Below, in pieces: positions 1 to 6,332 of a stretch of DNA of 8,749 nt. The DNA comes from JBDRKE01 sp043814315 (lineage in GTDB: Bacteria > Omnitrophota > Gorgyraeia > Gygaellales > Profunditerraquicolaceae). A program made the position numbers and the translations under genes. The stretch covers positions 1-8,749 of the forward strand of contig JBDRKE010000026.1 of the NCBI GenBank assembly GCA_043814315.1, written 5' to 3'. Position 1 is the first letter of the stretch; the number at the start of each line of letters is the position of its first letter. The notes under the pieces are model-generated. The model was not told the origin of the DNA and did not search any database. It was given only the letters and a program-made list of their open reading frames with translations.

Positions 1-128
1 TTACAAAAAAACCGGTTTACCCAAAAGCCCTTAGGCCTAGGTAAACCGGTTAAATTTACAGTTTTAGCCCTTGTGTTTAAAAATAAATACAGACCCTTTT
101 TGAAATACAGTCCCGTGGCTTTGCGCAT
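1..128 (-). CDS. Short open frame with strong promoter and RBS, truncated by window edge
   Basis: An ATG at 128-126 opens a frame of at least 42 codons that is still open at the left edge. It starts MRKATGLYFKK and is rich in Lys and Arg, with no membrane segment or family that I recognise. The start is well supported: a perfect TAAGGAGG lies 7 nt upstream at 143-136, and a TTGACA-17-TATATT promoter lies about 40 nt further up. It is the only gene-like object after the transposase-like gene that ends at 264. One oddity is that the last third of the visible frame runs through a 12-bp perfect hairpin followed by a T-run (5-51). If that hairpin terminates transcription, this frame would be a leader peptide or would not be coding at all. 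Alternatives are the 5' end of a real gene cut by the window, or the interior of a small RNA. The signals are clear, but the product is unknown. Confidence 0.4.
   Translation of the reverse strand, partial: MRKATGLYFKKGLYLFLNTRAKTVNLTGLPRPKGFWVNRFFC
5..51 (-). terminator. Hairpin plus T-run, intrinsic terminator-like, minus strand
   Basis: Read on the minus strand, AACCGGTTTACC (51-40) and GGTAAACCGGTT (21-10) form a perfect 12-bp stem around an 18-nt loop. Seven consecutive T residues follow, counting the last two of the stem. That is the shape of a Rho-independent terminator for leftward transcription. It would end transcripts from the promoter at 177-205, and possibly read-through from the gene ending at 264. 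The loop is longer than usual but can fold further (GCC/GGC). The reservation is that it lies inside an open reading frame, so it could instead be an attenuator or a dispersed palindromic repeat. Confidence 0.55.
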
Positions 129-135
129 CCACTTT

Positions 136-143
136 CCTCCTTA
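136..143 (-). promoter_or_regulatory. Perfect Shine-Dalgarno for the ORF starting at 128
   Basis: The minus strand reads TAAGGAGG, the full anti-16S complement, with 7 nt before ATG at 128-126. Its strength is the main reason to take the short frame at the window edge seriously as a translated sequence. Confidence 0.6.
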
Positions 144-176
144 GTGGAATTGCCTTCTGTTTCTTGAAGCAACTAA

Positions 177-205
177 AATATAACACCTTTTAAGAGGAGT
201 GTCAA
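177..205 (-). promoter_or_regulatory. Near-consensus sigma70-type promoter
   Basis: On the minus strand a perfect -35 TTGACA (205-200) is separated by exactly 17 nt from TATATT (182-177), 11 of 12 consensus bases. The predicted start is near 170, giving a 5' leader of about 40 nt before the SD at 143-136. It lies in the spacer after the gene that ends at 264, so it begins an independent leftward unit. Confidence 0.7.
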
Positions 206-263
206 GAATATTTTAGGAGAAATGGAAAGCGTTTTCAAATTTAAGAGTTTAAAAAAGATTTTA

Positions 264-2000
264 CTAAGCTGTTGAACAAAGCCAAATTGTCCTACCCTGA
301 TAATCCTTTATCTCTTTTTCATTAACTCTGCGGCAGGCATATGCGAGCTCCTTTAAATGGGGGTAACTGGGGAGAGGTTGAAAAATCACCCGGCAATAGT
401 CGTTGCTGCAATCTAACCGGGCTTTTAAGCTATAAAAGCGCTCATTTGTAGTTGGCAAATCAACATCTTCGCTGCCTGAGGGTAAAAAGTGCCATTTAAC
501 GTATAAATCCAGCACCCTCAGGTAATTCTTAAGCAATACGGAGGCTTCCTGCTCAGTATTCATATCCAAATTCAAGCTTTCCGGGGAAAAGAACCTTTGA
601 GAGTTGGCTGTGTAAGTAAAAAGCTCGATTTTTCGGCTAAAATCCTGAAAAGCCTCTTCCAGATTGGGCCATTTTTTGATGTAACTTATTGCAATATCAG
701 ATGTTGTGGCTGATGCCTCCGGAAGATTACTAAGAATGATTAAGCGCGATTTTTCATCAAGAGATGTCTTTAAAGCCGCCCCTCTTAATGTAACCGACTT
801 TTTTAATTCAGGTTGCAACAATTCCATCTCTACTTGTGCAAGATATAAATCCTTTTTTAAGGGTTCAAAATAAACCGGCTTAAATTCTGCGATATTCTTG
901 ACCTTGCGATGCTCCAAGAACTGCCAAGGCCAGAGTCCAAATATAAAAAACCTTCTCTTGATCTTCTCAAAGGGTGCCAGCTCGATTTCCTCGAATTTAT
1001 TATTGTAGAAAGTCATTTTGGCAGTAATCTGTTCATGGGAATCTAAGTTGACAATAAAATGAAAAAAATCCTTTGTAGGGGTGTCATAACCAGGCGCCAT
1101 GAATAAAATAAATGGATTTTCCTTATAAAGATATTCATTTATGTAACTCTTTAAATTATATAGGGTTGCAGAAAAGTCATAAGGTATATGCGGGGTTGAC
1201 CAGACTGTATGCAACTGGCCATCCAAATACAGTACATTTCCATCAGGATAAGTGGTTTTAATACAGCGAATCTCTTGTAATGTGTTTGAAATAGCCTTGA
1301 TTAAATCAGCTGATATTGTTTCAACTGATTGCAATTCATTAAGATACGACGAGATATCCGCATTAGTAACTCTTCTTCCAACCAGAGGCCATAATTCCCT
1401 TAATTCCTTTTCCGTGAACTCTCTTTTTAACCCAAGTAACTGCAAGTAGATAAGGAATTCTATATTCGTAATTAGCTCCTTCCCTTGCTTTCTCAAACGG
1501 TTCTTCATCCCTTCTGCCATATAGTAACTGCCTCCCATGAGACAGTCAGCTGCTTTAAGGAATATCGCGCCTGTACAGATGGGCTCTAAGGGCGCTTCCG
1601 GCTTTTTTAGCTCTATTTCAGGGCTAAGCTCAACCGGAACCGGGATAAGAGTTTCTTTTTGGACAATTGGCTTCCCAGGCTCTTCGATTACGGGTTTCTT
1701 GGGCTCTTCAGGCTTAGCAGGCAGTTCCTGCTTGAACTCCAGCATAGGAACAGGTGGGATCTTAGGCATGATATGGATCTGGGGAGTCTTCGGCCTTCTG
1801 CGCTTTTTTATTCTCCTGCCTACTGGCATACTTAGGCCAGCTTGCTTTATAATTGAATTTATGCTGGATTTAGAGACTTTTATCTGAAATTTGTCTTCAA
1901 TTAATTTCGTGAGCTGCCGGCAACTTAAAACAGGATTGGCCTTTTTTTGCTCTAAAATAAAATTAATCACTTCTTGCTTTAATTTATATATTACCCCCAT
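264..2000 (-). CDS. HTH protein with DDE-transposase-like core, possibly domesticated
   Basis: This is a 578-residue protein of unproven role. Residues about 6-57 look like a helix-turn-helix/winged-helix DNA-binding domain of the kind at transposase N-termini, followed by a basic patch (GRRIKKRRR, 61-69). Residues about 70-140 are a Pro/Glu/Lys-rich flexible linker. The rest resembles an IS4/IS1634-style DDE transposase: a strand ending in Asp260 (VLYLDGQ), a possible second acidic position at Asp320 (FIVNLDSHEQ), and a C-terminal block (419-454) reading RLIILSNLP then IKKWPNLEEAFQDF, matching the usual region around the catalytic Glu (here Glu448 or Glu449). The tail has four cysteines (531, 536, 556, 576). 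The start is ATG at 2000 with GGAGG only 3 nt upstream, a tight spacing. The gene has its own promoter and no terminal inverted repeats at its borders, which suggests a stable chromosomal gene, perhaps a regulator, rather than an intact insertion sequence. The transposase relationship is my reading of motifs, and the catalytic residues are tentative. Confidence 0.75.
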   Translation of the reverse strand: MGVIYKLKQEVINFILEQKKANPVLSCRQLTKLIEDKFQIKVSKSSINSIIKQAGLSMPVGRRIKKRRRPKTPQIHIMPKIPPVPMLEFKQELPAKPEEPKKPVIEEPGKPIVQKETLIPVPVELSPEIELKKPEAPLEPICTGAIFLKAADCLMGGSYYMAEGMKNRLRKQGKELITNIEFLIYLQLLGLKREFTEKELRELWPLVGRRVTNADISSYLNELQSVETISADLIKAISNTLQEIRCIKTTYPDGNVLYLDGQLHTVWSTPHIPYDFSATLYNLKSYINEYLYKENPFILFMAPGYDTPTKDFFHFIVNLDSHEQITAKMTFYNNKFEEIELAPFEKIKRRFFIFGLWPWQFLEHRKVKNIAEFKPVYFEPLKKDLYLAQVEMELLQPELKKSVTLRGAALKTSLDEKSRLIILSNLPEASATTSDIAISYIKKWPNLEEAFQDFSRKIELFTYTANSQRFFSPESLNLDMNTEQEASVLLKNYLRVLDLYVKWHFLPSGSEDVDLPTTNERFYSLKARLDCSNDYCRVIFQPLPSYPHLKELAYACRRVNEKEIKDYQGRTIWLCSTA

Positions 2001-2003
2001 ATT

Positions 2004-2009
2004 CCTCCC
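2004..2009 (-). promoter_or_regulatory. Shine-Dalgarno for the transposase-like gene
   Basis: The minus strand reads GGGAGG immediately before AAT ATG, so only 3 nt separate SD and start. This is shorter than usual, but no better in-frame start lies nearby and the HTH needs this N-terminus, so the start at 2000 is preferred. Confidence 0.5.
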
Positions 2010-2018
2010 ATGTTTCCA

Positions 2019-2032
2019 TCAGACTGGACATT
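2019..2032 (-). repeat. 14-bp repeat copy A, operator-like, in the 5' leader
   Basis: The minus strand reads AATGTCCAGTCTGA. It matches copy B at 2084-2097 in 13 of 14 bases and the same orientation. The single difference is the centre of CAG-T-CTG, so each core is an odd-length palindrome of the form CAGWCTG. This copy lies about 9-22 nt after the predicted transcription start, where a bound protein would block initiation or elongation. Confidence 0.6.
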
Positions 2033-2047
2033 ATTATGTTCAATCGG

Positions 2048-2076
2048 AGTATACCATGCTCTGAGTTGCTTGTCAA
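2048..2076 (-). promoter_or_regulatory. Near-consensus sigma70-type promoter of the transposase-like gene
   Basis: On the minus strand TTGACA (2076-2071) and TATACT (2053-2048) are separated by exactly 17 nt, 11 of 12 consensus bases. The start is predicted near 2041, giving a leader of about 40 nt. Two 14-bp repeats bracket it, one 7 bp upstream of the -35 and one just after the start site, so the promoter is likely strong but repressible. Confidence 0.75.
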
Positions 2077-2083
2077 GGCAGTT

Positions 2084-2097
2084 TCAGTCTGGACATT
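2084..2097 (-). repeat. 14-bp repeat copy B, operator-like, upstream of the -35
   Basis: The minus strand reads AATGTCCAGACTGA and is the partner of copy A, with starts 65 bp apart, close to six helical turns. It lies between the DUF192 stop codon and the -35 element. Paired sites on both sides of one promoter fit a looping or cooperative regulator. The adjacent HTH protein is the obvious candidate for autoregulation, but this is inference. Confidence 0.6.
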
Positions 2098-2120
2098 TTC
2101 CTATTAGAATCTTTTCGAGA

Positions 2121-2462
2121 TTAGGTGAGGGAGAGAGTGTCGCCCGGGGTGGTTGAAGAAGAGGCTATTGTGCCGGCGGGTAATTCCAAGACAAAATCAG
2201 CCTTAAAATAAGGGCGCGTAATCCTAAAGGGCTTCAAGTACGGTATGGTTTTAACGACCTTGCAGGCCTTATCCACAAACACGACATCTATGGCAAAATG
2301 CATGAAAAGGGTATGTATGGAATTGCAGGGTGTTATGAGCAAGGCCTCAGCCTCCCTTAAATACCTTCTTCCCAACAACCCCTTGAGCCGCTTAAACAAC
2401 GTATCCGCAATAACAGCTTCTTCTGCTAATACGGTATTCTTTGTTTTGTTAATTATCTTCAT
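2121..2462 (-). CDS. DUF192 family protein, cytoplasmic type
   Basis: The 113-residue length is normal for a signal-less DUF192 (PF02643) protein. Family hallmarks appear in order: R25-x2-GLLGR (25-31), the PCNSIHT motif (45-51) leading into FMHFAIDVVFVD (53-64), FVLELPAG (90-97) and a final GD (107-108). There is no signal peptide or membrane segment, so it should act in the cytoplasm, or its site is unknown. The biochemical role of the family is not established to my knowledge. It closes the pilus operon, 59 nt after the CpaE-CpaF fusion gene. No Shine-Dalgarno is visible before ATG at 2462. The frame stays open upstream to about 2549 but offers no ATG, GTG or TTG there, so this start stands. 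Translation may depend on coupling or on the G+C-rich spacer. Confidence 0.88.
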   Translation of the reverse strand: MKIINKTKNTVLAEEAVIADTLFKRLKGLLGRRYLREAEALLITPCNSIHTLFMHFAIDVVFVDKACKVVKTIPYLKPFRITRPYFKADFVLELPAGTIASSSTTPGDTLSLT

Positions 2463-2521
2463 CGGGTTTTTAAAGGCGCGCGGGTTCTTGCGATGGGGTG
2501 ACGGCTTCGCTTCGTGGCGCT
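2463..2521 (-). other. G+C-rich spacer between cpaE-cpaF and the DUF192 gene
   Basis: This 59-nt gap is about 63% G+C (37 of 59), visibly richer than its surroundings. It holds a tandem CGAAGCGAAG motif and GCGC ends that could fold together. It has no stop in the DUF192 frame and no recognisable ribosome binding site. It may be a small inserted repeat or a structured intercistronic element; I do not recognise it. Confidence 0.35.
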
Positions 2522-4690
2522 CTAGGAATGGATAGGCTGCATGAACATGCTATCAGGCATGTTGATGCCTTTTAACCGCATCTCATCAATGAATGTCGGC
2601 AAGTTCCCGGCAGCCTGAAAGCCACCTATGATATTGCCTTGATTATCTATGCCGGTTTGTTTAAATACAAAGATTTCGCGCATGTTAACGTCCATATCGT
2701 TTTTCATGCCCGCCAATTCCGTTATTTGGGTGACCTTTCTTGTCCCGTCCGAAAGACGGGCGGTATGGACGATTAAATGGACGGCTGAAGCAATCATTTC
2801 ACGGATGGCTCTGATGGGAAGCTCTACCCCGGACATGAGAATCATAGAATCCAGCCTCGACAGAACATCATGGGTGGAATTGGCGTGTATGGTCGTCATA
2901 GAGCCGTCATGCCCTGTGTTCATAGCCTGAAGCATATCCAATGTTTCAATGCCTCGGCACTCGCCTATGAGGATTCTATCCGGCCTCATGCGAAGAGTAT
3001 TCCTGAATAGGTCCCTTACGGTAACAGCTCCTTTACCTTCGATGTTCGGGGGCCTTGATTCCAGCCTCAACCAGTGCTCCTGATGCAGCTTCAGTTCTGC
3101 GGCATCCTCAATGGTAATAATGCGCTCGTTTCCGGGAACAAATTCCGAGAGCACATTAAGAACAGTGGTTTTGCCTGAACCTGTGCCTCCTGAAATAATC
3201 ATGTTCTTTCTGGCTATGACGCAGGCCTTAAGGAAATCAATCATGACTTGATTAAAGGTGTTGAAACTGATAAGCTCGTCGGTCTTAAATCTTTCTTTTC
3301 TGAATTTTCTTATGGTCAGCGTCGGCCCGGTTAAGGATAAGGGAGGAATAATGGCATTCACGCGCGAGCCGTCTGTTAGCCTGGCGTCCACCATGGGCGT
3401 GGATTCATCGATACGCCTGCCGAGAGGAGCTATGATGCGTTCAATGATAACCCTGACCTGATCGTTAGAAATAAATTTCTTGCTGGTGAGCTCCACCTTG
3501 CCGTTTCTTTCAATGTAAATCTCATTCTTATTATTGACCATTATATCGGTTATGCTGGGGTCTGCCAATAAATCCTCAAGCGGCCCCAGGGCCAAGGCCT
3601 CATCTAAAATTTCCTTAATAAGTTTCTTGCGTATTTCGGGTGAGGTAATGAGGCTGCCGACCTCTTCGGTCAGAAAATTAGAAACCATAACCTCTGCTTT
3701 AGCCTTTAACTCCTTGGCTTTCTTGGTATCGCTAAACAACTTTAAATCCATCCTCTTAAGATTAAACTCTTCGATAATGCGTTTATGAATGCGCCGTTTC
3801 AAGGCCAGAATTTCATCTACATCTTCGCTTGGGCTATATTCCGCCAAAGGCTCAACCATCCCCTCTTTCTTCCAGAATTCTCCAATGCCCTGCAGGATAT
3901 TGGCTTCTTTGACGCGCAGCTGGTCTATCTCACTGGTTTCGATAAACAATTTGGGCTGGCTGGCTAACTGTTCTGCCAGTCTAGATATGGCCAGAGAAAT
4001 CTTGGCACGGGGGCTGTCAATAACCACGGGGATTCCCTGATTGACGGCTATACCTACGGCTTTACCTTCGGAAGGAATTTGCGCGATAATATCGCAGGGT
4101 AAACTCACCCGCACCTCCTGCCAACTGATGCTTGCCGCTGACTCTGCCCTATTGAGGATGAGTTTTACCATCGATAAAGGCAGGTGTAGGAATTGTAACG
4201 TATCCAGGGCCCATTTCGTCTGGTATATGGAGAGGATATCCGGGGTCACCGCTAAAAGAATGAGGTTGGCCTGATTAATCGTAGAGACAAAGACGTCGCT
4301 AAAATTTTTTCCGGCATCCACTATGATAAAATCGTAGTCATCGGTTAACGAATGAAATACATCCTTGATCATTTTAGGGTCAAGGTGCGGGGATTGTTGC
4401 GGCCTTAAAACCCCGGGAAGAAAATCTAGATCCAGAGAACTACGGATGAGGAAATCAGATTTTTTAAATCCTCCCGTCTTATTCTTCAAGGAAGCCATTA
4501 AGTCTACCATGGCTTTTTGAGGGTTAAGGTATAACATCCTGGCCATATCCCCTAAACCATGCAAATCCAAATCAACGAGGCAGACCCGCTTTTCCTGGTC
4601 CTTCACCAGGCTCACTGCCAGGTTGGTGGCCAGTAATGTCTTACCAACGCCTCCCTTGGTGCTGAATATAACAATGGTTCTCGCAGGCAT
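2522..4690 (-). CDS. CpaE(MinD-like)-CpaF/TadA fusion ATPase of the Tad pilus
   Basis: One 722-residue chain carries two Tad ATPases. Residues 1-250 are a ParA/MinD-type P-loop domain: deviant Walker A KGGVGKT (12-18) with its signature lysine, LVDLDLHG (38-45) and Walker B DFIIVDAG (120-127). It resembles CpaE/TadZ, the Tad localisation factor, but lacks the receiver-like N-terminal domain of standard CpaE. A helical linker (about 250-290) leads to a complete CpaF/TadA secretion ATPase (about 290-722): Walker A GGTGSGKT (501-508), acidic box ITIEDAAEL (526-534), Walker B ILIGE (573-577) and His box MTTIHANS (598-605). CpaF powers pilus extension and retraction at the inner membrane. Both nucleotide sites look intact and the frame is continuous, so this is a true fusion rather than an assembly slip. 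The start at 4690 lies 3 nt after the secretin stop with a weak SD, which suggests translational coupling. Confidence 0.95.
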   Translation of the reverse strand: MPARTIVIFSTKGGVGKTLLATNLAVSLVKDQEKRVCLVDLDLHGLGDMARMLYLNPQKAMVDLMASLKNKTGGFKKSDFLIRSSLDLDFLPGVLRPQQSPHLDPKMIKDVFHSLTDDYDFIIVDAGKNFSDVFVSTINQANLILLAVTPDILSIYQTKWALDTLQFLHLPLSMVKLILNRAESAASISWQEVRVSLPCDIIAQIPSEGKAVGIAVNQGIPVVIDSPRAKISLAISRLAEQLASQPKLFIETSEIDQLRVKEANILQGIGEFWKKEGMVEPLAEYSPSEDVDEILALKRRIHKRIIEEFNLKRMDLKLFSDTKKAKELKAKAEVMVSNFLTEEVGSLITSPEIRKKLIKEILDEALALGPLEDLLADPSITDIMVNNKNEIYIERNGKVELTSKKFISNDQVRVIIERIIAPLGRRIDESTPMVDARLTDGSRVNAIIPPLSLTGPTLTIRKFRKERFKTDELISFNTFNQVMIDFLKACVIARKNMIISGGTGSGKTTVLNVLSEFVPGNERIITIEDAAELKLHQEHWLRLESRPPNIEGKGAVTVRDLFRNTLRMRPDRILIGECRGIETLDMLQAMNTGHDGSMTTIHANSTHDVLSRLDSMILMSGVELPIRAIREMIASAVHLIVHTARLSDGTRKVTQITELAGMKNDMDVNMREIFVFKQTGIDNQGNIIGGFQAAGNLPTFIDEMRLKGINMPDSMFMQPIHS

Positions 4691-4693
4691 AGA

Positions 4694-6274
4694 TTAATTT
4701 CTTTTGTAAACTATGGGCATGTCTACCCAGATTTCCTGAGAATCTATTTGAGGAGGAAAGGGGGGATACGGAGCCTGGGTTCTGACTACCTCCATCGCAG
4801 CATCATCTAAAACATTATAACCTGAAGACTCCAATATCGTTATATCTTTGAGCTCGCCGTTGAAGCCAATATTGAGGCTTATTTTAACCCTGCCTTCCCA
4901 GCCCGCATCCTGGGCTTCCCGGGGATAGTAGGTGGCGCTAAGGATTTTTTTCTGCACCAGCCGAATATAATTGGCGAGGTTCGCGGGGATATCCTTGGCC
5001 TCAAAAGCAAGCTCTTCCTGAGGAAGGTTTAAGGATACGGTGTCCTTAATATCAGGGGCTTCGCTAGACACAACAGTGGGCGTCAGAGCTATAAACAATT
5101 CTGTGTCTCCTCTTTCTCCTTGGCCACCCCCTGTTTTTGTCGTGCTTTTTCTGAATAAAATCCCTAAAAAAGGGATATCCCCAAGAAAAGCGGTCTTGCG
5201 CACATCCTCTTCGCTCTTCTGCTTTATCAGGCCGCCGATAGCCATGGTTTGGCCGTCGTTAAGGGCCAGCTCCGTGGAGGCATTGCGTTTTGTCAACGGA
5301 TAGGCCTGAGCGGTTCTGGCCGTGGTCGACCCGATAAACTCGGCTGTTCCCACTTCGCTCACTTCCACGTTCAATGCCAGCTTTATTCTTTTATCGTCGG
5401 TGACTGTAGGCTTTACCTTTAACTTGATGCCAAACTCCTTATACTCTATCTCTGTGCCTGAGCCTCCTCCAGAGATAACGTTCGTGGTAAATATGGGCTT
5501 TTCTCCTCCCACCATAAGCTCTGCCTCTTTGCCGCTCTGGCAGGCAAGTTTTGGCCTGGAAAGTATCTTTGCTTTACCTTGCTGCACCAAGGCATCCAGG
5601 GTCACGTCAAAAGCGGTTCTGGTAAAATCAGAAACATGAAAGACGTTCTTTAAGCCCGTCACAGCGCTGGATACGGGCCCTGACCCATCGCTTAACGTAA
5701 TCGCCCCCGGCCAGCTAAATCCAAGCGTCTTGGTAGAATCTTTGCTCAGTTCCAGGACTTGCACATCTATCTGTATGACGGATTCTTCTTCTTTGACCTC
5801 AATAAGGTCTGTGATTTTTTCTACCAACGGCCCCAGGGCAATGCTTATCCTTTCTCTTTCCTGGGCGCTCTTGACCCTGCCTAAAAGAAGAATCTTGCTT
5901 TCCTCTTCGGCGATCTGGGTGTAGGCCTGCGGAAGTTTAAGCGTTGCCAATAAATTATCAATACGGCGCTTGAACTCAGCCATATCTTCCGCCATCACCA
6001 TGATTTTATAGGAATGCTCGCCAAAATTATCCCAGAAGACCAGGTTCGTCGAGCCTGGCCTCTTAGGGCTTATCGTGATCTCGGCCTTGGTCACCTGTGT
6101 AACATCCGCGATGCTTGGATTACCAATAACAATCCGGGTAGGATTATCGGCCGCAACCATATGCACCTGGCCGACGTATAATTTAATCTCATCCCGAGAT
6201 TCATCCTGAGCAAAATTCTGAAGCGGAAGAATCATCAGAAGTAATACAAATAAGATTAACCGGAAATTCTTCAT
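4694..6274 (-). CDS. cpaC: CpaC/RcpA-type secretin with C-terminal TonB-like domain
   Basis: This 526-residue protein is the outer-membrane channel subunit of the Tad pilus. A signal peptide occupies about 1-22 (hydrophobic LILFVLLLMILPL, cut after FAQ). An N-terminal pilus-assembly/N0-like domain (about 27-95) includes NPTRIVIGNPSIADV, and a BON-like segment follows at about 96-160. The secretin core is about 165-405 with the signature FLGDIPFLGILFRK (363-376) and a final strand ELFIALTPTVV (392-402). Beyond it, residues about 431-525 match a TonB C-terminal domain (PF03544): YYPREAQDAGWEGRVKISL, the SSGYNVLDDAA segment (483-493), the PYPPFPP motif (502-508) and the last strand IWVDMPIVY. 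A TonB-like tail on a secretin is unusual. The start at 6274 has AAAAGGAG 8 nt upstream (6290-6283), preserved just inside the border of the inverted-repeat element. The gene sits between cpaB and the ATPase gene as in Tad loci. Confidence 0.93.
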   Translation of the reverse strand: MKNFRLILFVLLLMILPLQNFAQDESRDEIKLYVGQVHMVAADNPTRIVIGNPSIADVTQVTKAEITISPKRPGSTNLVFWDNFGEHSYKIMVMAEDMAEFKRRIDNLLATLKLPQAYTQIAEEESKILLLGRVKSAQERERISIALGPLVEKITDLIEVKEEESVIQIDVQVLELSKDSTKTLGFSWPGAITLSDGSGPVSSAVTGLKNVFHVSDFTRTAFDVTLDALVQQGKAKILSRPKLACQSGKEAELMVGGEKPIFTTNVISGGGSGTEIEYKEFGIKLKVKPTVTDDKRIKLALNVEVSEVGTAEFIGSTTARTAQAYPLTKRNASTELALNDGQTMAIGGLIKQKSEEDVRKTAFLGDIPFLGILFRKSTTKTGGGQGERGDTELFIALTPTVVSSEAPDIKDTVSLNLPQEELAFEAKDIPANLANYIRLVQKKILSATYYPREAQDAGWEGRVKISLNIGFNGELKDITILESSGYNVLDDAAMEVVRTQAPYPPFPPQIDSQEIWVDMPIVYKRN

Positions 6275-6282
6275 GATACCGA

Positions 6283-6290
6283 CTCCTTTT
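6283..6290 (-). promoter_or_regulatory. Shine-Dalgarno of cpaC, next to the inverted-repeat element
   Basis: The minus strand reads AAAAGGAG, 8 nt before ATG at 6274. It lies only 2 bp outside the apparent left end (6293) of the intercistronic element, so the element separates cpaC from cpaB but leaves its translation signal intact. Confidence 0.65.
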
Positions 6291-6312
6291 AATGAGCACT
6301 AAACTTACGAAC

Positions 6313-6332
6313 CACCTGCCTTTAGGCAGGTG
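6313..6332. repeat. Small REP-like palindrome nested in the left arm of the element
   Basis: CACCTGCCT and AGGCAGGTG form 9-bp perfect arms around a 2-nt loop. It is present in the left inverted-repeat arm and absent at the matching place in the right arm, so it looks like a later insertion. Outside it, AAACTTAC (6301-6308) and GTAAGTTT (6340-6347) form another 8-bp stem. Confidence 0.6.

Noticed and set aside
206..263. Terminator for the transposase-like gene in the T-rich stretch after its stop
   Set aside because: There is a T6 run at 256-251 on the minus strand but no convincing G+C-containing stem before it.
1537..1887. Plus-strand open frame of 116 codons opposite the proline-rich linker region
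   Set aside because: It is the antisense shadow of the Pro/Glu-rich linker; low-complexity Ser/Gly-rich translation and no independent signals.
2019..2097. The paired 14-bp repeats as terminal repeats of a transposon containing the 264-2000 gene
   Set aside because: Both copies lie on the same side of the gene in direct orientation, and no copy is found at the other end (1-263).
2107..2122. Weak hairpin (AATCT/AGATT) just after the DUF192 stop as an operon terminator
   Set aside because: The stem is only 5 bp and A/T-rich, and no T-run follows on the minus strand.
5322..5639. Plus-strand open frame opposite the secretin core
   Set aside because: The minus-strand frame encodes a clear secretin with signature motifs, so this frame is incidental.
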